NCBI RefSeq assembly: GCF_003318275.1
Contig: NZ_QOCH01000010.1
Span: 1-64,000 of the forward strand
Direction of reading: 5' to 3'
Source of the DNA: Marinobacter sp. F3R11
GTDB lineage: Bacteria; Pseudomonadota; Gammaproteobacteria; Pseudomonadales; Oleiphilaceae
Length of the DNA stretch: 64,000 bases
Positions within the stretch are counted from its first letter, which is position 1. Each line of letters starts with the position of its first letter. The position numbers and the translations under genes were made by a program. The notes under the pieces were generated by a model. It worked only from the letters and a program-made list of their open reading frames with translations, was not told the DNA's origin and made no database searches. Positions 52,591 through 62,464 of this stretch are shown one piece after another.

Positions 52591-53060
52591 TGGAAGCTTC
52601 TTTAAAAAAACCTGACGTTTTTACTGTTCATTATGTGCTGAAGAACAAAATCGGCGAGCTGGTTGATACTTCAGAAGGCAGTGAACCTCTGCACTTTCTG
52701 TATGGCAGCCCGGATATTATCAAAGGTATTCAGGAAGCTGTGAAAGACCGTAATGCAGGGGACTGTCTGGAAGTAACTGTTCCGCCCTCCATGGCCTATG
52801 GAGAGCACAGGGAAGACCTGGTTCGGAAAATCCCCCGGTCGATGTTTGAGGGTGTGGAAAATTTGCAGGTTGGTATGAAATTCCAGACAAATACCGGTGA
52901 CAACGCCCAGATTGTTCAGGTTATGGGAATCGACGGTAATCTTGTCCGGGTTGATGCCAATCATCCGCTGGCCGGTTTTACCCTGTATTTTGATCTGGAA
53001 ATCATTGAGCGCCGTGAAGCAACCGATGAAGAAATTGCTCTGGGCCGGCCACTGTTTTGA
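52590..53060 (+). CDS. FKBP-type peptidyl-prolyl isomerase, SlyD-like
   Basis: A 156-residue FKBP-family isomerase: VHYVLKNKIGELVDTSEGSEPLHFLYGSPDIIKGIQEAV, PPSMAYGEHREDLV, an insert-in-flap domain (about residues 70-125) and the closing NHPLAGFTLYFDLEIIE, which is the SlyD pattern. The His/Cys-rich SlyD tail is absent. It may act as a folding catalyst and chaperone in the cytoplasm. ATG 52590 overlaps the preceding stop (TGATG), so it is translationally coupled. Confidence 0.93.
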   Translation: MEASLKKPDVFTVHYVLKNKIGELVDTSEGSEPLHFLYGSPDIIKGIQEAVKDRNAGDCLEVTVPPSMAYGEHREDLVRKIPRSMFEGVENLQVGMKFQTNTGDNAQIVQVMGIDGNLVRVDANHPLAGFTLYFDLEIIERREATDEEIALGRPLF

Positions 53061-53233
53061 ACGGGTTTGCCAATCTTAACCTGAGGTAAATACAGGTCAG
53101 TGTTTGTCACCGGCTGTAACCACAAGTCAGTTCCATGTATATTTCTGAATAGCATGTATAATTGCTGTTACATCAGGTAGCCTGTATTGTCAGGTTGCAG
53201 GCAAGACACTGAACCCGGAAAATAAAATCAGAG

Positions 53234-53971
53234 ATGGATCGCGTGGAACAGACAAACGAAAGTTGGCGAATTCTTATTGTCGAAGATGATGAGCGGCTGG
53301 CCGAGCTGACCCGGGAATACCTTGAGAGCAACGGTCTGGCGGTCTCAATCGAAACTCATGGAAGCTCAGCAGTTGAGCGTATTCGCACCGAGCAGCCAGA
53401 CCTTATTGTGCTGGATTTGATGTTGCCGGGTGAAGACGGCCTGTCTATCTGCCGCCGTGTGCGACCGTTCTATTCTGGCCCCATCATCATGCTCACTGCA
53501 CGTACTGATGATCTGGATCAGGTGCTTGGTCTTGAAATGGGCGCAGATGATTACATCGGAAAGCCCGTAAAGCCTCGCGTACTTCTGGCCCGTATCCGAG
53601 CCATGCTTCGCCGTGTAACAGAAAATGCCCAGAATAGTTCGGATGAAACGAGTGCCGAAGAGCCTACACGCATGCAGTTCAACGACCTGGTTGTGGACCG
53701 CTCAATGCGAGAAGCCTGGCTTAACGATGAAAGCATCGATCTCACCAGCGCTGAGTTCGACCTGCTCTGGTTGCTGGCAAGTAATGCCGGCCGGGTTCTC
53801 AGCCGCGAGGAAATTTTCACGGCATTGCGGGGCATCGAATACGATGGCCAGGACCGGTCGATTGATGTCCGGGTTTCCCGGATTCGCCCGAAAATCGGCG
53901 ATGACCCCATCCACCCCCGCAGGATAAAAACCGTCCGGAGTAAAGGTTATCTGTTTGTGAAAGAGGCCTGA
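53234..53971 (+). CDS. RstA-like OmpR-family response regulator
   Basis: A 245-residue regulator: receiver domain with acidic pair EDD (about residues 17-19), phosphoacceptor Asp61 in LIVLDLMLPGEDG and Lys in YIGKPVKPRVLLARI; linker (about 130-145); and a winged helix with LTSAEFDLLWLLASNAGRVLSREEIF and RSIDVRVSRIRPKIGDD. It precedes a sensor kinase by 64 bases on the same strand. Targets are unknown. Confidence 0.93.
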   Translation: MDRVEQTNESWRILIVEDDERLAELTREYLESNGLAVSIETHGSSAVERIRTEQPDLIVLDLMLPGEDGLSICRRVRPFYSGPIIMLTARTDDLDQVLGLEMGADDYIGKPVKPRVLLARIRAMLRRVTENAQNSSDETSAEEPTRMQFNDLVVDRSMREAWLNDESIDLTSAEFDLLWLLASNAGRVLSREEIFTALRGIEYDGQDRSIDVRVSRIRPKIGDDPIHPRRIKTVRSKGYLFVKEA

Positions 53972-54035
53972 CGATTCAGTCTATGGCGCTGGTACGGATT
54001 TTCTGGCCGGCGCTTCCCTGCCAGGGTTTGTTGAC

Positions 54036-55607
54036 ATGCCCCTGAAGTTTTTCCTCAATCTATATGCTCGCCTTGCTGGCCTCACAGCACTGGTAATACT
54101 GCTCTGTATTGCCCTTTTTCTGGGGATCAATTCTGTACGCTCACAATTCTGGCATGAGCGTTTCTCCGAGCCGCTCATGCGCTGGCTGGCTTCCTCTCCC
54201 GCTCCTGGGCACCAATATCCCTGGCTGGACTCTCTGAATGATTTCCAGGTTGGAGGCGCTGGGGAGTTGTCGCTTACTCCCGTCATCCGGGAGCGCCTGG
54301 GGTATGGTCAGGTGGTTGCTATTGAAGACGGTCTGGGCTATCGGTTTCTGGTGACAGGGCTTAATGGTGAAGTCATACAGTTCAGGGCATCTGAACCCTA
54401 TCGGGATATAGCTCTCGCTTCTGCTCAAGTTCTGCGTATGCACCTGGACGCCGCCAGTCCGGAGGGTCGCGACGAGGTTCTGGAGCGATTGACAGACGCC
54501 CTGAAGATTGGTGTTTTGAGAGTTCAGGGTCCGGAGGCTCTGCCAGGCGATGAGGTGCTGGAAAGGGTATACAACCAGGGTTTCGCCTTTTATCGTGACA
54601 ACGGTGAAGGTCTGGTGCTTATGCAGTTGGCAGACGGTGAGCTGATTGAGGTTAGCATGCCAGACGGGGCCTTCAATCCTTGGGCGTGGCCGGTCACTTT
54701 GCTGTTGTTGCTGGTGTCAGGAAGTGCTCTTGCGCTGTGGTTGATTTTTGTACTTCGAGCCCTGGATAGCAACTTGCGCAAAGTAGAGTCTGTTGCTGTG
54801 CGGATTGCTCGCGGAGAAATGAGTGCTCGCGTAGATGCGGGTGAGGGTACGGTTGTCTCTCGCCTGGCAGCGGCGTTTAACGGTATGGCAGAGCACATTC
54901 AGCGCCTTGTTGATGTTCAGAGGGAAATGATTCATGCAGTGTCCCACGAATTGAGAACACCGGTTGCCCGCATTCGCTTCGGGGTGCAGATGATTGAGGA
55001 TTGTCAGGGGCAGGAAGCGCTTCAGAAGCAACTTGATGGTATTGACGGCGATATTCAGGAGCTGGATGAGCTGATTGATGAGATTCTGACCTACGCCCGC
55101 CTTGAGCAGGGTGGGCCGGTTTTCAAGCTTGAGGAAGCGTCTGTAACTGAAATTGTGAGGCAGGTTGTGGCGGAGCAGCAGAGAACCCGACCTGCTCTGA
55201 GTATCGAAAGTGAAATTGATGAATCAACAGAGCACCTGGCTACCGCTGACGTGGAACCGCGCTACATTCACCGGGCTATCCAGAACCTTGTGGGTAATGC
55301 CGGGCGCTATGCGGCTGGTCGGGTGCTTGTGCGTTGTCATATTGACGAGGATCATTGCCGGGTAGATGTGGAAGACGATGGTCCGGGTATTCCGGAAGAA
55401 GAGTGGGAGAAGGTGTTTACCGCGTTTGCGAGACTTGACGACAGTCGAACCCGTACTTCTGGTGGGTATGGGCTTGGCCTCTCCATCGTCCGTCGTATTC
55501 TGTATTGGCATAACGGGCAGGCATTTGTGAGTCGGAGTGACGGCCTTGGCGGTGCGCGTTTCAGTCTGGTCTGGCCGCGTAACAAGCCGTTGGAGCCAGA
55601 TATGTGA
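54036..55607 (+). CDS. RstB-like sensor histidine kinase
   Basis: A 523-residue kinase. Membrane segments lie at about residues 9-32 and 208-230 with a periplasmic sensor between; a HAMP domain follows (RALDSNLRKVESVAVRIARGEMSARV), then the phosphoacceptor His304 in HAVSHELRTPVARIRFGVQM, and the ATP boxes NLVGNAGRYA, DDGPGIPEEEWEKVFTAFARLDDSRTRTSGGYGLGLSIV. The H-box and layout resemble RstB. It is the partner of the preceding regulator. Confidence 0.93.
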   Translation: MPLKFFLNLYARLAGLTALVILLCIALFLGINSVRSQFWHERFSEPLMRWLASSPAPGHQYPWLDSLNDFQVGGAGELSLTPVIRERLGYGQVVAIEDGLGYRFLVTGLNGEVIQFRASEPYRDIALASAQVLRMHLDAASPEGRDEVLERLTDALKIGVLRVQGPEALPGDEVLERVYNQGFAFYRDNGEGLVLMQLADGELIEVSMPDGAFNPWAWPVTLLLLLVSGSALALWLIFVLRALDSNLRKVESVAVRIARGEMSARVDAGEGTVVSRLAAAFNGMAEHIQRLVDVQREMIHAVSHELRTPVARIRFGVQMIEDCQGQEALQKQLDGIDGDIQELDELIDEILTYARLEQGGPVFKLEEASVTEIVRQVVAEQQRTRPALSIESEIDESTEHLATADVEPRYIHRAIQNLVGNAGRYAAGRVLVRCHIDEDHCRVDVEDDGPGIPEEEWEKVFTAFARLDDSRTRTSGGYGLGLSIVRRILYWHNGQAFVSRSDGLGGARFSLVWPRNKPLEPDM

Positions 55608-55755
55608 TGCAGCTCTCTGGTTTTCACCAGATGTAACAAAGCGACAACACAAGAGCTACTGAAACAACTGCAGCCGGTACCGATAATTAAAGCGTAAGGG
55701 ATGACTTCTAACGTTGTGGTTCTTACGAAATTTCCTTGTTTCATTCGTCATTTGA

Positions 55756-55782
55756 GGGCCGGTTTTTCCGGCCCTTTTTTTT
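55756..55782 (+). terminator. Rho-independent terminator upstream of glpK
   Basis: GGGCCGG (55756-55762) pairs with CCGGCCC (55768-55774) around a T5 loop and is followed by eight T residues (55775-55782). It is 150 bases after the kinase stop, and could end that transcript or a short RNA made from 55608-55755. Confidence 0.9.
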
Positions 55783-55900
55783 GCGTTCCTGTACTCCGCA
55801 CTTTTTGTCAGTTTTCCTTTCGGGTATGCACCCATTTTCTTCTGTCCTTGAACCAGCTGCTGGTAGACTCCTGTAAACAGCCAGACATACAGGATCCATA

Positions 55901-57382
55901 ATGACCCGATACCTGCTTGCGATTGACCAGGGTACTACCAGCTCCCGATCCATCATTTTTGACCAGACGGGTACCAGCATTGCTACTGATCAGCAGGAGT
56001 TTCGCCAGTACTTTCCAAGTGACGGCCGGGTAGAGCACGATGCAGCTGAGATCTGGGAAACTACGCTTGCGGTGTGTCGTGGTGCGCTGAAAAAAGCCGG
56101 TATTGATGCCTCTGAACTGGCCGGGGTCGGGATTACCAATCAGCGGGAAACAACGGTGATCTGGGAGCGGGCGACGGGCAAGCCGATCCATAACGCGATC
56201 GTCTGGCAGGACAGACGTACGGCATCACTGTGCACCAAGCTTAAAACCGATGGCCATGAGCAGGCGGTCGTCGAGCGCACCGGTCTGTTGATCGACCCCT
56301 ACTTCTCCGCCACCAAGATTGCCTGGATATTGGATAATGTGGAGGGCGCACGTTCCCGTGCCGAGGCCGGTGAGCTGGCGTTTGGAACTATAGATACCTG
56401 GCTTCTCTGGAACCTGACTGGCGGAAGTTCGCATTTTACAGATGCTACAAACGCGTCCAGGACTGCATTGTTCAATATCCATGAACAGGCGTGGGATGAT
56501 GAACTGCTATCGCTGTTTCGTGTGCCGAAGGCTGTATTGCCAGATGTTCTCGATAGTGCAGCGGATTTTGGCTTGACTGATGCCAGATGGCTTGGTGCAC
56601 CGGTTATGGTTGCAGGCATGGCGGGCGATCAGCAGGCGGCGCTGATTGGCCAGGCCTGCTTCAAGCCGGGCATGGCGAAGAGTACCTATGGCACTGGCTG
56701 TTTTCTGGTGGTTAATACTGGCGCTGAAGCCCTGCGTTCGGAAAACCGCCTGCTGACGACCGTGGCTTATCGACTTGATGGTAAGCCATGCTATGCGGTT
56801 GAGGGCAGTATTTTTGTAGCGGGCGCTGCCATGCAGTGGCTGCGCGATGGATTGAAACTGATTAGCCATGCCAACGAATCCGCCTCCCATGCTGAAACGG
56901 TCGGTGTGGATAATCAGGTGTATCTGGTGCCAGCGTTCACCGGGTTGGGCGCGCCACATTGGGACCCCCATGCCCGTGGGGCCATCCTGGGGCTGACCCG
57001 GGATACCGGCATTGGCGAGATTGTCACCGCCGGGCTACAGTCAGTGTGCTACCAGACCAAGGATCTGGTGCGAGCCATTCAGAATGACGGTGCAGCCCTG
57101 GCATCATTACGTGTGGATGGCGGCATGGTAGTCAATGATTGGCTGATGCAGTTTCTGTCGGACATCCTGAACGTTACGGTTGACCGCCCCAGGATAACCG
57201 AAACGACCGCTTTGGGGGTGGCCTACCTTGCCGGGCTGCAAACCGGAGTTTATGACAGCCTGGAGCAGATCTCGGAACTCTGGGAGTGCGAGCAGCAGTT
57301 CCAGGCGGAAATGAGTCCGGCGCTGCGGGAGTCCCTGTATGCGGGTTGGCTGGATGCAATCGAAAGGGTGTGCAATAACTGA
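55901..57382 (+). CDS. glpK: Glycerol kinase
   Basis: A 493-residue FGGY kinase that phosphorylates glycerol to glycerol 3-phosphate. N-terminal [17 protein letters not shown] phosphate-1 motif, [59 protein letters not shown], and the FGGY signature region near [17 protein letters not shown] identify it. No glpF or glpD lies beside it in this window. It converges with the ABC ATPase gene nine bases away. Confidence 0.97.
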   Translation: MTRYLLAIDQGTTSSRSIIFDQTGTSIATDQQEFRQYFPSDGRVEHDAAEIWETTLAVCRGALKKAGIDASELAGVGITNQRETTVIWERATGKPIHNAIVWQDRRTASLCTKLKTDGHEQAVVERTGLLIDPYFSATKIAWILDNVEGARSRAEAGELAFGTIDTWLLWNLTGGSSHFTDATNASRTALFNIHEQAWDDELLSLFRVPKAVLPDVLDSAADFGLTDARWLGAPVMVAGMAGDQQAALIGQACFKPGMAKSTYGTGCFLVVNTGAEALRSENRLLTTVAYRLDGKPCYAVEGSIFVAGAAMQWLRDGLKLISHANESASHAETVGVDNQVYLVPAFTGLGAPHWDPHARGAILGLTRDTGIGEIVTAGLQSVCYQTKDLVRAIQNDGAALASLRVDGGMVVNDWLMQFLSDILNVTVDRPRITETTALGVAYLAGLQTGVYDSLEQISELWECEQQFQAEMSPALRESLYAGWLDAIERVCNN

Positions 57383-57391
57383 ATCTGTAGC

Positions 57392-58465
57392 TCAGTTGTT
57401 GCGTTCAAAAGCAATGAGATGATCGGCTTCTACCCGGACAGGAACCGTCTCGCCCAGATTAAAATCCTGGTGGCTGCGGAACAGTGCCTCAAATTCCGTG
57501 TCTTCAGAACAGCGGAACCTGTAGAGCGTAGAGGTACCGGCAAAGGTCTTTTCCACCACTTTGGGTCTCAGGTCTGACTCTGCATCATAGACAATGTCAT
57601 CAGGGCGGATAAGCACATCTACCAGAGTGCCGGAGGCCCATTTGTAGGCCCGGTTGCCATGAATGGTGCCTAGCTCGGATTCGATGGTATCCGGCCCCAC
57701 CGCTTTACCCGGTATAAATCCACCCTGGCCTATGAAGCTTGCCACAAAGCGGTTTGCGGGTTCATGGTAGAGATTGTAAGGCACATCCCATTGCTGGATC
57801 TCCCCATTCTGGAGTACCGCTACCTGGTCGCACATGGCAAAGGCTTCCTGTTGATCGTGTGTCACAAGGATGGCGCTTATGCCGAGTGTTTTCAGTATCT
57901 CCCGGACATCCAGGCTGAGCCTGCGGCGCAGATCTGTATCCAGATTCGAGAAGGGCTCATCGAGCAGAATCAGTGTGGGTTCGGGAGCTAGAGCTCGTGC
58001 CAGTGCAACCCGTTGTTGCTGGCCGCCCGAAAGCTCGTGTGGATAATTGTCCGCCAGATCCTGCAAGTGAACGACGTTAAGCAGTTCCATGACTTTGTTG
58101 CGCTTCTGGGCTCTATCCAGCCCCTGCAATCCAAACCCTACGTTATCGGCAATGCTCAGGTGAGGAAACAGGGCGTAGTCCTGAAAAACCATACCGATGC
58201 GGCGCTTCTCCGGTGGGAGAGTGCGGCCAGGGAGGCTTATCTGCCGGGAATCCAGGCATATCTCACCACCGGTCAGAGGAAGGAAACCGGCCAGAGCCCT
58301 CAGAATTGTACTTTTCCCGCAACCGCTGGGCCCGAGCAGACAGCCTATATCTCCGTGGCTGAGCGCGAAGCTGATACCTTTCACAACAGCGTCTCCGCCA
58401 TAGCCGCATGTCAGGTTATTTACTTCAAGCAACCAGTTGTGAGTGGTAGTTCCGTGGGAGCTCAT
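57392..58465 (-). CDS. Orphan ABC ATPase, Fe3+/sulfate/polyamine-type (FbpC-like)
   Basis: A 357-residue ATP-binding subunit of a binding-protein-dependent importer: Walker [19 protein letters not shown] (about residues 37-54), Q-loop [13 protein letters not shown], signature [16 protein letters not shown], Walker [14 protein letters not shown]-loop [19 protein letters not shown], then a C-terminal TOBE-like domain (about 250-357). The subgroup includes FbpC and PotA. No permease or binding protein gene adjoins it in the window; argF is upstream. It may serve a permease encoded elsewhere. Confidence 0.93.
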   Translation of the reverse strand: MSSHGTTTHNWLLEVNNLTCGYGGDAVVKGISFALSHGDIGCLLGPSGCGKSTILRALAGFLPLTGGEICLDSRQISLPGRTLPPEKRRIGMVFQDYALFPHLSIADNVGFGLQGLDRAQKRNKVMELLNVVHLQDLADNYPHELSGGQQQRVALARALAPEPTLILLDEPFSNLDTDLRRRLSLDVREILKTLGISAILVTHDQQEAFAMCDQVAVLQNGEIQQWDVPYNLYHEPANRFVASFIGQGGFIPGKAVGPDTIESELGTIHGNRAYKWASGTLVDVLIRPDDIVYDAESDLRPKVVEKTFAGTSTLYRFRCSEDTEFEALFRSHQDFNLGETVPVRVEADHLIAFERNN

Positions 58466-58471
58466 AGCGTC

Positions 58472-59386
58472 TCAGTCCAGGCGATTCAGGATCAGGAATT
58501 CCAGCAGCGCCTTCTGGGCGTGAAGCCGGTTTTCTGCTTCGTCCCAGATTACTGACGCCGGGTGTTCCATCATGTCGGCAGAAATTTCTTCGCCACGGTG
58601 TGCTGGCAGGCAGTGCATGAGCAAGGCATCCTTTGCCGCTATCTCCATCAGCGAGGGGTTGATCTGGTAGTTGCTGAAGGCCTTTTCGCGTGCTTTCTGC
58701 TCGTCTTCCTGGCCCATTGAGGCCCATACGTCGGTTACCAGCAGGTTTGCATTGCGAGCGGCTTCAGCCGGCTCCCGCATGAGAGTTATACGGGAACCAT
58801 GGGCTTTCACCAGTTCCGGGGCGGGTTCGTAACCTTCGGGTGTGGCTATGTTCAGGTGGAAGTCGAACTGAGCAGCGGCATTAATGTAGGAATGGCACAT
58901 GTTGTTTCCATCACCAATCCAGGCCACTGTGGCACCCCGTATGCTCCCGCGATGCTCGCGATAGGTCTGCATGTCGGCAAGTAACTGGCAGGGATGGAAG
59001 TCATCCGTCAGGGCATTGATAACCGGTGCCCGCGAAGCCTTTGCGAACTTCTCGACCGTTTCATGGGCAAAGGTACGGATCATCACAGCATCTACCATAC
59101 TGGAGATGACAATTGCAGAGTCCTCAATCGGCTCCCCGCGGCCTAACTGTGTATCCCGGGGAGAGAGAAACATGGCGGAGCCGCCCAGTTGCGTCATGCC
59201 GGCTTCGAAAGAGACCCGGGTACGGGTTGAGGACTTCTCGAAAATCATCGCCAGTACGCGATTCCTGAGTGAGTCCCTGACCTTGCCCTGACGCCATTCG
59301 TTCCGGAGTCTGGTGCCATGATCCACCAGACTTTCCAGTTCGGTTGTGGTCATGTCATTCAGTGTCAGAAAATGCCTTGCTGCCAT
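58472..59386 (-). CDS. argF: Ornithine carbamoyltransferase
   Basis: A 304-residue enzyme that makes citrulline from ornithine and carbamoyl phosphate in arginine synthesis. STRTR at residues 53-57 binds carbamoyl phosphate; [22 protein letters not shown] and [13 protein letters not shown] (the HCLP loop with the active-site Cys) identify an OTCase rather than aspartate carbamoyltransferase. It diverges from grxD, and the ABC ATPase gene starts six bases after its stop. Confidence 0.96.
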   Translation of the reverse strand: MAARHFLTLNDMTTTELESLVDHGTRLRNEWRQGKVRDSLRNRVLAMIFEKSSTRTRVSFEAGMTQLGGSAMFLSPRDTQLGRGEPIEDSAIVISSMVDAVMIRTFAHETVEKFAKASRAPVINALTDDFHPCQLLADMQTYREHRGSIRGATVAWIGDGNNMCHSYINAAAQFDFHLNIATPEGYEPAPELVKAHGSRITLMREPAEAARNANLLVTDVWASMGQEDEQKAREKAFSNYQINPSLMEIAAKDALLMHCLPAHRGEEISADMMEHPASVIWDEAENRLHAQKALLEFLILNRLD

Positions 59387-59625
59387 GGGATGGCCCTTAC
59401 CTTGATGAAGCCGGGAATGAGTGAAGAATAGTGGTGAAAAAAGGGCATCAAGTCTAGCCCTTCACGCCAGTGATGACAACGCTTCCGGTGGGTCATGTCC
59501 TGCATCAAACTGTTGTGTTTGTTGAGGGACTGGCCCGACGTGTACAATAGAGCCCTGATAAATTCGGTGTAATGGCGCGAAAAAGCGCAACATACTGTTC
59601 CGCTTTCAATCATAGGTGAATGCTC

Positions 59626-59952
59626 ATGGACATTAATGAAACCATTAAAACCCAGCTCTCGGAAAACCCGATTATCCTTTATATGAAGGGCTCGCCCCAG
59701 GCCCCGCAATGCGGTTTTTCTGCCAAGACATCCCAGGCGCTGATGGCGTGTGGTGAGCGCTTTGCATTTGTGAATATTCTCGATAACCAGGAGTTACGCG
59801 AAGGCCTCAAAGTATATTCAAGCTGGCCAACATACCCTCAGCTCTATATTAACGGAGAGCTGGTCGGTGGTTGCGACATCATTATGGAAATGTCTGAGAG
59901 TGGAGAATTGGCGAAGCTGGTCAAGGAAGCGGCGAAACAAGCTGAAGCCTGA
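59626..59952 (+). CDS. grxD: Monothiol glutaredoxin GrxD
   Basis: A 108-residue CGFS-type glutaredoxin that carries or delivers [2Fe-2S] clusters. The active site CGFS is at residues 29-32 in GSPQAPQCGFSAKTSQ, with WPTYPQLYINGELVGGCDI as the glutathione-binding region. ATG 59626 is preferred, six bases after AGGTGA; ATG 59620 directly abuts that site. Confidence 0.96.
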   Translation: MDINETIKTQLSENPIILYMKGSPQAPQCGFSAKTSQALMACGERFAFVNILDNQELREGLKVYSSWPTYPQLYINGELVGGCDIIMEMSESGELAKLVKEAAKQAEA

Positions 59953-60029
59953 TTGCTGCTGTCACGCTACAGCATTGGCCTCAGGTTGCTCCATTATTGC
60001 CAGATGATCTTTGTGTCAAGTTAAGTGCC

Positions 60030-60054
60030 GAACCCGCAGAAAACCTGCGGGTTC
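60030..60054. terminator. Hairpin between grxD and the DUF1631 gene
   Basis: A perfect ten-pair stem (60030-60039 with 60045-60054) and five-base loop between two convergent genes, without a T-run on either side. It is probably a shared terminator element. Confidence 0.5.
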
Positions 60055-60062
60055 AGGCTCTG

Positions 60063-62267
60063 TCAGGCTGTTTTGCTGCGCAGGGAGCCTACGACAGCAT
60101 CAAGAGCCCGATCAATGAATGCTCCTTGCTCAAGCAGAGTCATTCTTCCGCGCCGCATTTCATGGGCAAGCTCAGTACGAGTCTTCTCAATAACTTTCAG
60201 GCCCATGCGGTTAACAAAGACGAAGCAGTCTGCTTCTTCAATGATTGCTGAAAGTTTGCATCGGAAGCTTGCGCCATTTACAAGACGGAACTCAACCCAG
60301 TTACCTATCTCTATGTTATCAATCTGAGCCATAAACTCAGCGATAGCGGCATCCTCGGGTTGGGGTTGCGGCTGGCTCTTGAAGTTATTCTGCTCGTATT
60401 CTTCCTGGGGTGGCTCTTCAGCGATCTCCATGCTGGAGCTTGTGCGGAAAGCCTCTGCCAGTTCGTGCTTGAGCTGGCTCATGGTCTCATCGAGCTTTGA
60501 AGCGTTATACGAAACTTCTTCCAGGCCCGCACGCAGTGATTTGAGCAGCCCGGGAACAACCCTGACCCACTGATCCCGTTCGGAATCGTCCTGGTGGGGA
60601 TGGAGGCACCAGATAAGGTCATCGACAACCTTCACGGTTTCCTGCCAGCGATGCTCCACATCGTCCCGAAGATAGGCCAGGAACATGACCCGGCTCCAGC
60701 CATTGATCAGCAGGTTATAGGTAGGCTCCGGGAGCCGGTGTCGGGCAACTCGCTCCTTTATTACCCGATCAACCAGTTCCTGGGCTTTCTGGGATTTGAT
60801 GCGGCCGCGCTCGGATTCGCGAGTACGTTGCTCTACAAGAGACGCTTTGCGGTTTTCCCTGGCTAGAAACTCTTCGAACTCGTCGTTAAGTGTTTCGAAC
60901 AGGGTGATATCACCGTCGAACTCGCAGAGGATTCTCTGCACTATGCCGTGAATCTTTTCGTACAGCTTGTCCCTGGCTTTTTCATCGCTGTTACTCCAGC
61001 CAATTCCCGCCCGGGCAAGAGCATTGAGCAACTTCCTTGCAGGATGTGTGGTCTTGCTGAAAAAGCTCTTGTCTTTTATGACAACTTTCAGGATTGGTAT
61101 CTGCAGCCGGCTTATCAGAACCTGAACAGGCGCAGACAGGTTGTAGTCATCGAGAATGAATTCAAAGAGCATGGATACGAGGTTGATCAGGTCCTCATCC
61201 ATTTCCTTGAGGGCAGGCTTCTTTCCATCGGAAGTGTTGGTCTGCGCCAGAATCTGTTGAACGGCGTCCCTAAGGTCGATGGTAAGTGGCTCGCCTTCAC
61301 TGAGATTGTGTTCGGCGCCGGCCTGTGTGGCAAATGGCAGGGAGGCCAACAGATTTACCAGTTCATTACCTCCGATAATCCGAATGTCCGGATCATGTTG
61401 GCGGGATGGTATGCCTGCATTGGCTCTCTGGCGTGCCAGTAGCTGGTGAATCTGGTCAAATACAGCGTTATTTCCGGTACCACTATCCAGCCAGTTTTCA
61501 TCTTGCGTGGCTGAGCTGTCCTTCCCGCTGGTTGAGGGCTGGGATTCAGGGGCGCTGTGCTGGTGGCCGGTCTTTCCGTGGTAACGGAAGTTGGGTATAA
61601 CGCCAGCCTGGACAAGGATCCGGTTTGCTTCATCCAGAAGCATGCCCAGATTGGACACGACGTAGCGATCAAACTGCTTGAGCAGAATTAATCGTTCACG
61701 AATCTGTATTTCCAGAGCCTGGATTGCATCTGTAAAAGCGCTGCAGAGATGTTCGGGCGCCATGGGGTTGACGGGAGTTTCATCGGAAGCTCCGTCGTAA
61801 ACCTGGCTGAATCGGGTCTGGAGCTGTATGAGCGGCCCCTGGAAATGGGCTTTCGCTTTGGTGATCATGGCGTTCAGAGCTACTTGCTCTTCCAGATCAT
61901 CATCGCCAACAAGTGCGAGATTGTCTGCGTTCGCCTGTTGCGCCAGCATGTCGTCCTGCAGGTGGCCTGTGTGAGGCGGGTTTGCAAAAAACTGAGCAAT
62001 TGTATTCTGAAAGTGGCGCTCTACGCCTTTTCGCTTGATGCGAATTTCTCGCATGGCTTCAAAATAGCGGTTCTGCTCGTTGTTGCTGCGGGCATTATTT
62101 GCCAGCTCAAACAACGAATCATCAACGGCATCAAATGCGCCCTGCAGCAGATCCCCAAGTCCGGCGACAACTGTATCGCGGATGCGGGTGACCTCCGCAG
62201 GAACAGGTTTGTTGCTTCCCGCTTCCCTGTGTTCCCGGAGGTAATGTATGCCGGACTGCTTGTTCAT
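60063..62267 (-). CDS. DUF1631 family protein
   Basis: A 734-residue soluble protein of the DUF1631 family, found in pseudomonads and marine gammaproteobacteria; function unknown. Long helical regions fill most of it. The last 90 residues (IDNIEIGNWVEFRLVNGASFRCKLSAIIEEADCFVFVNRMGLKV onward) look like a PilZ-type beta barrel of the family, but the classic RxxxR...D/NxSxxG c-di-GMP motif is not evident, so c-di-GMP binding is doubtful. Start at ATG 62267. It is alone between grxD and a Yip1-like gene on the same strand. Confidence 0.82.
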   Translation of the reverse strand: MNKQSGIHYLREHREAGSNKPVPAEVTRIRDTVVAGLGDLLQGAFDAVDDSLFELANNARSNNEQNRYFEAMREIRIKRKGVERHFQNTIAQFFANPPHTGHLQDDMLAQQANADNLALVGDDDLEEQVALNAMITKAKAHFQGPLIQLQTRFSQVYDGASDETPVNPMAPEHLCSAFTDAIQALEIQIRERLILLKQFDRYVVSNLGMLLDEANRILVQAGVIPNFRYHGKTGHQHSAPESQPSTSGKDSSATQDENWLDSGTGNNAVFDQIHQLLARQRANAGIPSRQHDPDIRIIGGNELVNLLASLPFATQAGAEHNLSEGEPLTIDLRDAVQQILAQTNTSDGKKPALKEMDEDLINLVSMLFEFILDDYNLSAPVQVLISRLQIPILKVVIKDKSFFSKTTHPARKLLNALARAGIGWSNSDEKARDKLYEKIHGIVQRILCEFDGDITLFETLNDEFEEFLARENRKASLVEQRTRESERGRIKSQKAQELVDRVIKERVARHRLPEPTYNLLINGWSRVMFLAYLRDDVEHRWQETVKVVDDLIWCLHPHQDDSERDQWVRVVPGLLKSLRAGLEEVSYNASKLDETMSQLKHELAEAFRTSSSMEIAEEPPQEEYEQNNFKSQPQPQPEDAAIAEFMAQIDNIEIGNWVEFRLVNGASFRCKLSAIIEEADCFVFVNRMGLKVIEKTRTELAHEMRRGRMTLLEQGAFIDRALDAVVGSLRSKTA

Positions 62268-62401
62268 GGCCGACTCCTGTTAACGGCTCAACCGGGTACA
62301 TGACCGAGCTAAAATGTCTGTTTACGATTATATATTAAATTTACCGCATTTTTGATCCCGTTAACATGATTAAAAATCAGGTTAGATGTCAATTCAAAAA
62401 T

Positions 62402-62428
62402 AAAGGGTGCTCCCTGAGAGCACCCTTT
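62402..62428 (-). terminator. Rho-independent terminator of the Yip1-like gene
   Basis: An 11-pair perfect stem (62402-62412 with 62418-62428) and five-base loop. On the minus strand it is followed by TTTATTTTTG. It lies 37 bases after the stop of the gene at 62465. Confidence 0.88.
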
Positions 62429-62464
62429 GCCCATTCACTAACATTAAATACCGGCGACTGGTCT

